From contig CAAAJI010000084.1 of the NCBI GenBank assembly GCA_900642245.1, positions 78,007-142,006 on the forward strand: a stretch of DNA of 64,000 bases, written 5' to 3'. Origin of the DNA: Fragilaria radians (taxonomy: Eukaryota; Bacillariophyta; Fragilariophyceae; Fragilariales; Fragilariaceae). How positions within the stretch are numbered: the first letter of the stretch is position 1; each line of letters starts with the position of its first letter. The notes beneath the pieces are model-generated. The model saw only the letters and a list, made by a program, of their open reading frames with translations, searched no databases and was not told the origin of the DNA. Of the stretch, positions 55,517-64,000 are shown piece by piece. The position numbers were made by a program, and so were the translations under genes.

Positions 55517-56848
55517 TTATTCTTTTCGCTTCATCAAGGTTCGTCTGACCAGTTGCAAGCGCAAATAAGGAGCATTTGCCGAGAAAAAGTTCGGAGGTAG
55601 GTGACAAGCAGCTTGACGTTGAATACTACGTCCGTTGGGTTCGTTGCGATGTTGTTGTTGTATGTATTGCTCGAAGACCCGAGTCCTAGAAATCAGCACA
55701 TATCGATCCGTGTCATCATCAGATAGGTACAGTATTCCGTCTTTCCGCAACGCAGCAAAAGTCCTACACACTAGTCGAGTTACATCAGTATCCGATAAAG
55801 CCCCCAATGAATGAGCTATTGATTTAAGTTTTGGATCAGAGAATAAAGTCGAATAGGCAAATTGTAAAGGTTCCAATTTGGAACAAACCTTATTTTGCAT
55901 ATGCATAAGCTTCATAAGAATGAAATCTCGAAACACAAAATCCGGGTCCAAAGGTTCAACTGTTGCCTGACAGTGGCAATATAACAATTCATCTCGATAT
56001 GGAAGTGTGCAATGACAATCCGTTCCAAACACTCTCCAAGCACCAATCTCATCATCATTGGACGGAAAATCTGATCGATTTAGAGCTTTCTTTACAAGAT
56101 CGGTTCCCAGAAGTCGCAAGGCATCCGTTCCATTGTACATTATTTTGGCATTTCTTTGTTCGTACCGTTGCTTCCACTTTCGACACTGGATCCAATGCAC
56201 ATATTCTGGATTTGCATTATACCTACAAGAGTTGTGATTTCCATCAATGTGTTGTATTGTGTTGACATGAAGTTCAGGAACACAATTATGCAATTTCCAA
56301 TGCTTTCCATTCGAATCCTGTCGGGTCTCTTGAATACCTGAAACGGCTGCAACCCGAATCGTACTGAACACACGCACCCAATCACCTACTAGAAAGCAGG
56401 GTTCTTTGTCAAAATGCATATTGTCGTCGTACAGGAAACGAGGAAGATTCAAATTATTACTTTGAGGCCATAATAAACAATCAATCAGTCCCGTACCATC
56501 ATCAATCATATAAATAATCAATCCAGATTGTTTCCGTTCAATACCCACAACAATACCAACCACTTTACATTTTGATACGGGAATAAAGTTAAGAACACAG
56601 GCATCTTCATGATCATGATTAGAATCATCACCAATAGTTGAAATAATACAAAACACATCACGCACAAGAGCTAAGGAATGAATGTCTACTACAAGGAATG
56701 GAATGTAAGCCCAATAGTGAGGCGAAAGGCCAATCAAACAACGTTCTGCGCCTGTTAGGGAAGATAGTTTCGATTTCACATCATTTAAATTTTCTGCTAC
56801 TCCCTCGCTCTCATCCTTTAGAGACACTATATGACTATTAAATTCCAT
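55517..56848 (-). CDS. STN1: STN1-like CST-complex subunit (telomere-capping OB-fold protein)
   Basis: 443-residue single-exon gene. The N-terminal segment HYWAYIPFLVVDIHSL corresponds to the helix-strand that opens STN1 OB folds. The OB core follows at about residues 95-190: KVVGIVVGIERKQSGLIIYM, IDDGTGLIDCLLWPQ, VGDWVRVFSTIRV and ELHVNTIQHI. This is the DDGTG.I.C..W and GD.VRV.G.I pattern of STN1 and RPA2. The C-terminal third (about 300-440) is consistent with the winged-helix region, with VFRDFILMKLMHM. STN1 works with CTC1 and TEN1 in C-strand fill-in at telomeres. Unlike animal STN1 it has C278-H-C280 and C291-H-C293 between the OB fold and the winged helix. RPA2-like proteins are the alternative, but the N-terminal block favours STN1. 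Confidence 0.82.
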   Translation of the reverse strand: MEFNSHIVSLKDESEGVAENLNDVKSKLSSLTGAERCLIGLSPHYWAYIPFLVVDIHSLALVRDVFCIISTIGDDSNHDHEDACVLNFIPVSKCKVVGIVVGIERKQSGLIIYMIDDGTGLIDCLLWPQSNNLNLPRFLYDDNMHFDKEPCFLVGDWVRVFSTIRVAAVSGIQETRQDSNGKHWKLHNCVPELHVNTIQHIDGNHNSCRYNANPEYVHWIQCRKWKQRYEQRNAKIMYNGTDALRLLGTDLVKKALNRSDFPSNDDEIGAWRVFGTDCHCTLPYRDELLYCHCQATVEPLDPDFVFRDFILMKLMHMQNKVCSKLEPLQFAYSTLFSDPKLKSIAHSLGALSDTDVTRLVCRTFAALRKDGILYLSDDDTDRYVLISRTRVFEQYIQQQHRNEPNGRSIQRQAACHLPPNFFSANAPYLRLQLVRRTLMKRKE

Positions 56849-57774
56849 CCACGCAATCTTTAATCATCGCCCTGCCCTGTTGATCGTCTGTTCTAGGGAA
56901 CTTCAATCAAGTACTGTAGTGTGCAACAATGACTCAAATTCAGTAGGCTCACGAAAAGTAAACAAAAAAAATATAATTATCACCTGGTTCGATTTGACAT
57001 CGCGGTGTTCTATTCTACTTGAATGTGTATATAATCCTCATGCAACTCATTATAGGATATGGGTCTATCGACACAAATCATCACAAAGTAGAACTGCTTA
57101 GTCCCAGTTCCGTAGGCCCTTATTTTTCTCATCATTGATTCCATGCAAAAATTCATTCGTGAAAGTCAGACAAAGATGAAAGTGAACATCCTATTTGTCC
57201 TAATGAATGATATTCAAGATTATCTTAAATGAATCATTCAGTATTGATTTTTCATTACTTGTTGCGATGCAGTTCCAATAAATCTGGCAGAATTCAATGT
57301 CACATACTGCTTACAGCGCCTTTGAAGAAATTATGTTACAATAACACACCTATTATTTGAATCAAATCATGTTATCCCCAACACGCTTAATGTGAAGCAA
57401 TAAGTCCTACTTCTTTGTATAAACTGTTCGATGTCATCAATTTCTTCTCCAATTTCCGGATTAGCGGTTCAACCTATTTTCTTTCTAGCTCAACAATATT
57501 TCTTTGACATGCGTAATTACAGCACTTGTTTTACATCTGTGTCTGTTTAAGATTTCTTCATTTCCAGAAACTGTTACTACTTAAATAGCAATTTCTCAAT
57601 GGGATCATCTATGCTTTGACATGCTTACTTTATTTTAAAGGCGCTCTAGATTGGAAAACCAATAACCTAGTTAAAGAACATGATGAGAACTATCCTTCTT
57701 TTCAAATTGCTAAAGATAGGACATCTTAACGGACTATTTATCAATATAATGTAATATTCTTAGATCAGTCTACA
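56849..57774. other. intergenic
   Basis: About 930 bp upstream of STN1. It holds the promoter; otherwise nothing recognised. Confidence 0.35.
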
Positions 57775-58310
57775 ATGAATCTCCACACTATGCTACAGCA
57801 TCAAGTGACTGTGGACTGCTCTATACTTAGAATAAAAAGTTTAAATCATGAAAAAGGTTCGCTAAGCATGATTGATTTTCCACCTAGATTCCTCTCTGAT
57901 ATATGTCACCTAAACTTTGAAAGTGAAAAAATAACAGCCATTGTCGTTTTCACATGTTGTTGTTGTATATGTGCCATATAATATATCTGATATCCAAAGA
58001 CAACTTCTATAGATTCTTCTTGACTTGCCTTCCTCCAAATGCTACTCATTTGTTTCAACCCTTGAATATCTCGGTTTTTAAAGCTCTTCAAAGCTTCCTT
58101 GAAGTCAACAATGCATTCCAAAAAATGTTGGAAAATCAATGAACACCGTTTCAAGAGAAAGATTTGGTTGTAATCACTTCTATGGCCTGGGAAAAAGAAG
58201 ATACTTGGAAAGACAAATAACATTGTCTCTGCTTTTTGCGCCAGTGGATTGCAGCCGCCAAATTTTGTGCAGATGACCAAATAGTGGACCTGACTTACCT
58301 TGATGAAATA
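57775..58310 (+). pseudogene. pogo/Tigger-type transposase fragment
   Basis: Frames on the plus strand read CLPPNATHLFQPLNISVFKA (about 58023-58083), the LPPNATHxxQPLDxxVFKPLK block of DDE_1 transposases with the acidic D changed to N, followed by LQSFLEV. A later frame reads SAFCASGLQPPNF (about 58230-58265), which fits the C-terminal FR.CGI.PFNP block. The N-terminal domains are missing and stops are frequent. Opposite strand and different sequence from the 27.6-28.6 kb relic. Confidence 0.65.
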
Positions 58311-58317
58311 TGAAACT

Positions 58318-58450
58318 AGGAGATGTGTGTGTACGGGAATAAGGAGACGTCCTGTACCGTTAGTGCATAGTAAATAATAGTAGAATCAGTATTTTCTCAT
58401 ATTTGTACACCTAGTAGTAAGATATTGTGGCTATTTATATACTTTAACTT
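58318..58450 (+). repeat. inverted LTR fragment of the gypsy element at 59-64 kb
   Basis: AGATGTGTGTGTACGGG...AAGGAGACGTCC..TACCGTTAGTGCATAGTAA is the reverse complement of the right end of the LTR at 59167-59768. Weaker similarity continues to about 58450. It is a truncated LTR in opposite orientation. Confidence 0.75.
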
Positions 58451-59166
58451 TATCCGTAGCAGGTGAACTGGTTAAGTAATTTTCTTCATAAAAGTCACCT
58501 TGGGCTCGAGTCTTGGTTTTGATAAATATTTGTATCACCTGATGTTTTACATCTCCGTTAGATTTATCTTTCATCGCCATTTTTTGATCCAGGCAAGGAT
58601 TCGTTATAGAAGAACATTGGATATTAAATCTTTGCCATGTTTGAGAACTAAAGGTATACATTAGAATATCTTTGGCACATCTTAACGGTTGAAAAGATGT
58701 TGTGGAACGGTAATTCAAGCGATAAAAAGATTGCCAAGGAAAGATTAGTTTACTCTAGAAAAGTAATTTATTTGTCTCACAATTTACACAAAATAATAAT
58801 TTATAGTATAATTTTATTCTAGAACGAATTTATCTTTCCAGATTATCACGACCCAGACTCCCTCAGCTACAAAGCTAAAACGATTGTGATTGCTTGTTTT
58901 GCTTGTTGTGATTGCATCAACACTTGTGTGTGTGTGTGTGTTTATTGTCATTATTTGTCAAAAATTTGACTGCTAAAAATATTTAACCTTAACTAACACA
59001 TCAGAGAGACAACTCTAAAAAACAAGACAATAAATTCAATAAAATCATAGCGACATAGATACAGAAAAACAGCAAGCCAGGCCCTTACATCAATGGACAC
59101 TAAGTCTTCTAATCCGTTAGACTTTTATCCTAAGCACCTCAACCAGAGGTAAGCCAATCATAGATT
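58451..59166. other. repeat-region DNA with a (TG)n microsatellite
   Basis: A TGTGTG... run lies at about 58925-58940. A minus-strand 95-codon open frame (58431-58718) shows no similarity I recognise. Confidence 0.35.
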
Positions 59167-59768
59167 TAGTAAACTTACTTAATGCCATCTTTTAATCTTT
59201 CTAGTTACTCTGTAACAAAGTGTGATCACAGTGCTCTACGGTGAGATATAGAAAGTAGACAAAGATAAATTATAGACTATTTAATTGCTTTTCTGTTAGT
59301 CTTGTCTAATCTTGTAACTTCTCTCAAGAGATGTTCTTCGTGATTGAAATTGAAGATTTGCAATCTTGTTCTAAGCTTCCTCCCAACTGCTTAGATAACT
59401 TGCTTCAACCATGTCCATAAGGACAAGTGTGTTGTCCATAAAGATACGTTAGTTTAGATCTTCAACTCTTTATAATTAAAGAGTTGTCTTCTAATTTAGA
59501 TCTTCTAATTTAGATATTTATTTAGATTATTGTTATAACTGTCTTACTTTAGATCCGGTCCTGGATTGTATAACAATACTCTCCATTTATAAGCAATAGT
59601 TATGCCTCACTAAGTTTATCAAAGTAAACTTGTGGTCAATATAGAATAGGATAGTTTACTTGTAACTATCCATAGATAGATGAGTAAATATAATGATATG
59701 CTAATCCTACTACTACTTACTATGCACTAACGGTATAGGACGTCTCCTTACACCGGTACACACACACA
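59167..59768 (-). repeat. gypsy LTR, left copy (~602 bp)
   Basis: Aligns with 63458-64000 in the same orientation. Shared blocks include AAACTTACTTA, GTGTGATCACAGTGCT, TTAGTCTTG, CTTGTTCTAA, TGTCCATAA, TTAGTTTAG, CTGGATTGT, TAAACTTGTGGT and ACTATGCACT-ACGGTA-AGGACGTCTCCTT-TAC. On the minus strand it begins TGTGTGTGTGTACC. It is preceded by AAAGAGA, a possible polypurine tract, so it is probably the 3' LTR of the minus-strand element. Confidence 0.75.
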
Positions 59769-59875
59769 TCTCTTTAGCTTAACATATTATTATTAAACTG
59801 TTATTGCTTACACCCTATTGTGTTAGGGATTTGCTTGTTGATCCTAGTCGAGGTAGGTCAAAGACTACTTAGCAC

Positions 59876-60950
59876 ATGTCCATAACCTATGTGCCAAGCG
59901 TCAAATCAACTGGCAAACACCACAACAAGTTTCAAAGGGGGGGGACTCCAGATATTTCCCATGTCCTTATGTTTTTTTATTGGTATGAGCCTGTTCTGTA
60001 TTTAGACCCAGTTGCTAAGTTTCCTGAAACCACTGAAAAGCTGGGATATTTTGTAGGCTTTCCAGATAATGTTGGAGATGCATTGACATTCAAGAATTTA
60101 AAGAATGACTTAAGTACTGTGCTACACAGAAGTGTTGTCAGATCTGCTGCAGATATTATACATAGGAACAAGCGTGTAACGTTCAAGTCAGACATACAAG
60201 AGACACTGGAGAAGTTAGATATAAGACCAAGTGCTACAATCCCCAGGGACAGTCAACCTAAGCAGAGATTGAGGAAGTTTCACGATGACATTTCCAACAG
60301 CACTAGATCTAAGGCAGGTTACATTGATCAGAGTATTGGCAACAGGAAAAGGTCTAAAGTACAGGCTGTGTTTAATGAAAGCATTCATATTAATTATTCC
60401 CTTTATATGACGCCATTGATTTTCAAATTCAGAGTAATATTGATGAAGTTGTTTCAGAACTAGGTGTATCGGAATGTAAGGTCTACCAAAGTATCTTGAT
60501 GGGATCTAAGTCAAAATGTCAATTTGATTATCTATGTCAGCTACACATATTGGACAAGATTGGGGATGACAAGTCATGGGAGCAAAGGACTAGATGATAG
60601 TATCCAGCATAAGTGTTTAATAGAATGGAATGACATTAATAATTCTCAGTCATGGGTGAACTTCTTTGCATTTTGTCTTAGTAATCCTTCTCATGTAATA
60701 GCATTTGCAAGGGACCAGAAATTGTTGGACCAGAGTCCTTTTTGCCATCTAATTCCATAGGATAACGTTAAACTACCAGTGGATATGGCCAAGACACATA
60801 ATGTCACATCAAGCCTAACAACTGTAAAATACAAGTTTGGAATTTAAGTCCCAAGAGGAATCAAGAATGCCATGAGCTTAGACAGGAAGAATAAAAATCT
60901 ATGACAAGAAGCAATTGAAACAGAATTGTCTTCTCAGTCCAAGTCTGCCC
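59876..60950 (+). mobile_element. Ty1/copia fragment inside the gypsy element
   Basis: Plus strand: FYWYEPVLYLDPVAKFPET, LGYFVGFPDNVGDALTFK, VLHRSVVRSAADIIHRNKR and VTFKSDIQETLEKL belong to the region between integrase and RT of copia elements. After a frame change come QFDYLCQLHILDKIGDD-like and VPRGIKNAMSLDRKNKN sequences, the start of copia RT. It lacks gag, integrase and most of RT. Confidence 0.8.
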
Positions 60951-63457
60951 TGGGTGAAGTAAGTATTCATGATACCAGGAAAGTACTTTTTATCTTAAGG
61001 ACTGAGCAATGTAGATTTTATCTTTTTCTAACACAGAATGTCATACCCCTCAATCTGCTGCATGGCGTCATGAGGTTGTGATAATACCTTATCTCTGACT
61101 TTCATCTGCTCCTTGAATATTAAGGCAGTATGCATTGAGAATTTAATAAATACTGTTTTCTGTTTCTTACAGAAGTGCAAGTGTGTCCTCGTGTAGAATC
61201 ATCAGTTCACTCATGCCTAAGTGAGATAAAGCATCTGCTACAACATTTTTCTTTCCTGGGAGGTATTCAAATGTACTCTTCCACAAGCAAAAAAAACCAG
61301 CGAAAAAACACAATCTGATGCTTTTAATCTATTAAAGGTATTATTATCCTTATGGTCTGTGTAGACTATGATTTGGTAACCTAGCAAGATTTTCTTGTAT
61401 TCCTTGCAGGTTTCAATTGTAGATAATAACTCACGTGCAGTGGTGGTGTAGCTTCATTGGGCTGCATTAAGCTTTCTGGAATAAAAGGCTGTAGGCTTTT
61501 TATCCTGCATGATTACCGCACCCAGTTGATGGTCAGAAGCATCATTGTAGATGCGGAATGGTTTCTCAAAATTTGGGTATGATAACAATACCTCTGTTTC
61601 AATAACCTTTTTGATTTTATCAAAAGCCTCTTGATGGGTTGGGAGCCATTCAAACTTGACTTTGCTTGAGGTGAGACTAGTCAACAGAGAGCTCACTCTT
61701 GAAAAACCAGATGTTGCCATAGTACTTGACTATGCCAATGAAGGGATATACTTTTTTTTGGTTTTTGGAGCCTTGATATTGAGGATGGCTTCCACCTTAT
61801 TTTAAACTGGCTGGATTCCTTTTCTGGTAATCAAGTAGCCCATGTATTCAATTTGTTCTACAAAGAACTTTGCATTTGTATGCAATGGCTCTCATACCCA
61901 TACTGGAGAGTCTTGCTAGAAGCATTTCCAACTTAGTTAAATGGTCATTGAAACTTTTGTTGGTCCATATCAACAAGTCATCAAGATAGGTTTTGATTTA
62001 CTCCATATCTTGTGTAAGTTTGGACATGGTCAGTGTTTGTATTTATATTTCCCCCAAGGAAAGATAATTGTGCATGTCAGCATCTAACTTTCTGTGATAG
62101 TGCCCCTTGTTTAAATCCAAGGCAGTGTGGCAAAGGTAAACCCTTCCATGGATTGTGGATCCTGTCTCAATCTTTGGTATTGCAAATGGGTGATTTTTAA
62201 GTTAGGAGTCTAGTTTTCTGAAGTCAGAAACAACCCTTATAGTTCCGTTTCTCTTAGAAATAGCAAGGTTGGGGATTCCCATTCAGAAGCATAATCTACT
62301 TCTAGGACTCCAATGTTCACCAATCTGGCAATTTCTGCTGCTCCACTGCTTTATGGACAGTAGTATATGGGCAAGCATATATGGTTGGACTCCTTTGTCT
62401 ATTAAGTGTAGGCAAAAGGATCCATGTTAAATTCTGATAATGTCCAATCAAAGAGATGCTCATATTTTCAGAGTAACTTAAGTATGTGGTGCTGTTGAGG
62501 TTACCACACATTTGGGTTACTTCTTCTAAGTTTGCAGGCTATTTTCTGCATCTAAGATCTTAATGGAGAACAAAAATTTGTCTACAAGACTTTGTGGTTC
62601 AGTTGAAGCTAGGTAAACTTCAACAAGGGCCTCCTGAGTATTCAGAGTGCCGTCTTTCATGGGTATGGTATCCGTATCCCAAGAGACCGTATGAATGTTG
62701 AAATTAAGTATATTTCCTAATTCTCTGAGAAGATCTCGGCCAAAGATCATGCCATATGTGCTTGATGCCTTAGAACGGTCATCAACATGAAATGTCCAAG
62801 AAATTTGTTTCTTGAGAATGAATTCTGGAAGTAAAAAGTTAGTAATCCAGTTTTTTACACCGACTACCCAGGGTACTACTCCATGTGGTTTTATTTCTTT
62901 TATGAGTTTTGATGCATTGTTTTGAAATATAAACTTCAAGGTTAAAACTGCTACTGGCTCCTGCCTCTATCTGCCAGTGCACTTAACAAATGTTCCTCAT
63001 TGTTGATTTGGAGGCTTAGAACCAACTCAGAAGCTGGATGTGATGGTTTGCTAGTTTAGCAGCTTTAGCTCTATTCAAACAAGAAAAGAATGGGAAATAA
63101 TTTTCATCTTCATCATTACTAGTGGTTAGGTTAATCAATGTAAAAAGGAGACTCTGCTTTCCTTTTCTTGGAATTGGGGACTTTGTAAAAGACTTTTTTC
63201 CTGGAACAACATTGGTCTCTGAATGACCGTTTTTGCACTGTTTGAAAGCATTAGCGATTGTGTTGTGTTTTTTTGTCACAATTAGATGATGAAATGCCTT
63301 GCATACTTGAAAGCTGGGTTGCCAGGGTCCATAAAAAACTTTGTGTACTCCATCTTGTCAGTACTCTCCTCAGGATTATCCGCCTTTCTGGCCTTAGAAA
63401 CAAACACTAGGGGGATTTCATGAACTACAGGAGGTGTAAGCCTGTTTGTAAAGGTTC

Positions 63458-64000
63458 TGTTAAACTTACTTAGTTAGTGCCATCATTATGCTCTTCTTTT
63501 GACTTGCAAGGAAGTGTGATCACAGTGCTATATAATGATGAGATTTAGAAATAGCACAATGATCTATATATTAAAGTACTTTTATTCTTTAGTCTTGTGA
63601 ATTAGATCTTGTTCTAAATCTTCTTCCTGACTGTTTAGACAAACAAGTTTTTTCAACTTGTCCATAATGGACAAGTTGGTGTTAGTTTAGCCTTTAGACT
63701 CTTTTGTTATTATACAAGATAACTCTGTAATTAGATCTTTATATAGATCATTATTATAACCATCCTAGAGATTGGATATGGTGCTGGATTGTGTATATAT
63801 GTATAATAATTATACTTTCCATGTGTATAAACAACATTTAGTGAATCATTGATCACAGTTAAACTTGTGGTGGGAAGGTAATAGAATAGTTTTACTACCC
63901 ATAATAGCCAGATGACAAATATATAAGAATGTTTTGATTCTATTATTATTCACTATGCACTTACGGTACAGGACGTCTCCTTGTACCCGTACACACACAC
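63458..64000 (-). repeat. gypsy LTR, right copy (reaches the window edge)
   Basis: Begins TGTTAAACTTACTTAG and ends GTACACACACAC at the last base, so it is probably complete to within a few bases. Its ends are TGT...ACA, as expected of an LTR. It is shorter than the left copy (543 against 602 bp) because of several indels, which implies an old insertion. Confidence 0.75.

Larger units (their letters stand above)
59167..64000 (-). mobile_element. Ty3/gypsy retrotransposon relic with two LTRs (runs to the window end)
   Basis: Minus strand, right to left: 5' LTR (63458-64000); gag start (YTKFFMDPGNPAFKYARHFI, about 63340) and later gag (63279-63016); protease region (HVDDRSKASSTYGMIFGRDL, about 62790); decayed RT (62520-61760); RNase H (61720-61454: EWLPTHQEAFDKIKKVIETE, YNDASDHQLGAVIMQDKKP); and a final EYLPGKKNVVADALSHLG-like piece (about 61270). 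No integrase was seen. Between about 59876 and 60950 the sequence is a plus-strand copia fragment instead. Confidence 0.75.

Noticed and set aside
58925..58940. TG-repeat as part of an LTR end or telomere-like tract
   Set aside because: Simple dinucleotide run without the ACGGG...GGAGACGTCC context of the LTR terminus; not a telomere repeat.

Overview
This is eukaryotic nuclear DNA, about 60% A+T, with short GT-AG introns (47 to 109 nt) and genes packed into islands between transposon-rich stretches. A photosynthetic stramenopile, most likely a diatom, is my inference. The reasons are the plant-type sterol gene (cycloeucalenol cycloisomerase), an FEA1-like secreted protein, Ty1/copia and Ty3/gypsy relics that look like diatom families, and a non-LTR element with a GQGSGNSP reverse-transcriptase motif. 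The window is a draft scaffold with two N gaps (27071-27090 and 39221-39445).

Gene island 1 (1-20.3 kb). In order: a degenerate iron-alcohol-dehydrogenase-like gene (-); a Noc1/Mak21/CEBPZ ribosome-assembly factor (+); an intact-ended but decayed hAT transposon with an 8-bp target duplication; a secreted calcineurin-like phosphoesterase (+); a SohB-type S49 serine protease (-) divergent from UTP15 (+); METTL5 (+), the 18S rRNA m6A methyltransferase; and a 1463-residue MATH-ankyrin-coiled-coil protein (-). Three genes within 13.5 kb (NOC1, UTP15, METTL5) act in ribosome biogenesis. NOC1 and UTP15 each carry an apparent one-base insertion next to an A run.

Repeat region (21.4-42.7 kb). It is a mosaic of gypsy, copia, non-LTR and pogo/Tigger relics around a complete four-exon Qa-SNARE (syntaxin) gene. 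Next to the 20-N gap, part of the syntaxin and pogo sequence is repeated almost exactly, which looks like a false or allelic duplication. One side of it ends in a gypsy integrase fragment that is about 99% identical to one at 42.3 kb.

Gene island 2 (43.2-56.9 kb). Cycloeucalenol cycloisomerase (+), a SAYSD1-like membrane protein (+), a second and diverged copy of the syntaxin gene (-), an ankyrin protein with a C-terminal Cys cluster (-), a two-module FEA1-like surface protein (+), and a STN1-like telomere-capping OB-fold protein (-).

Right end (57.8-64.0 kb). A pogo relic, an inverted LTR fragment, and a gypsy element bounded by two roughly 550-600 bp LTRs with a copia fragment inside it. 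No rRNA, tRNA or CRISPR was recognised.
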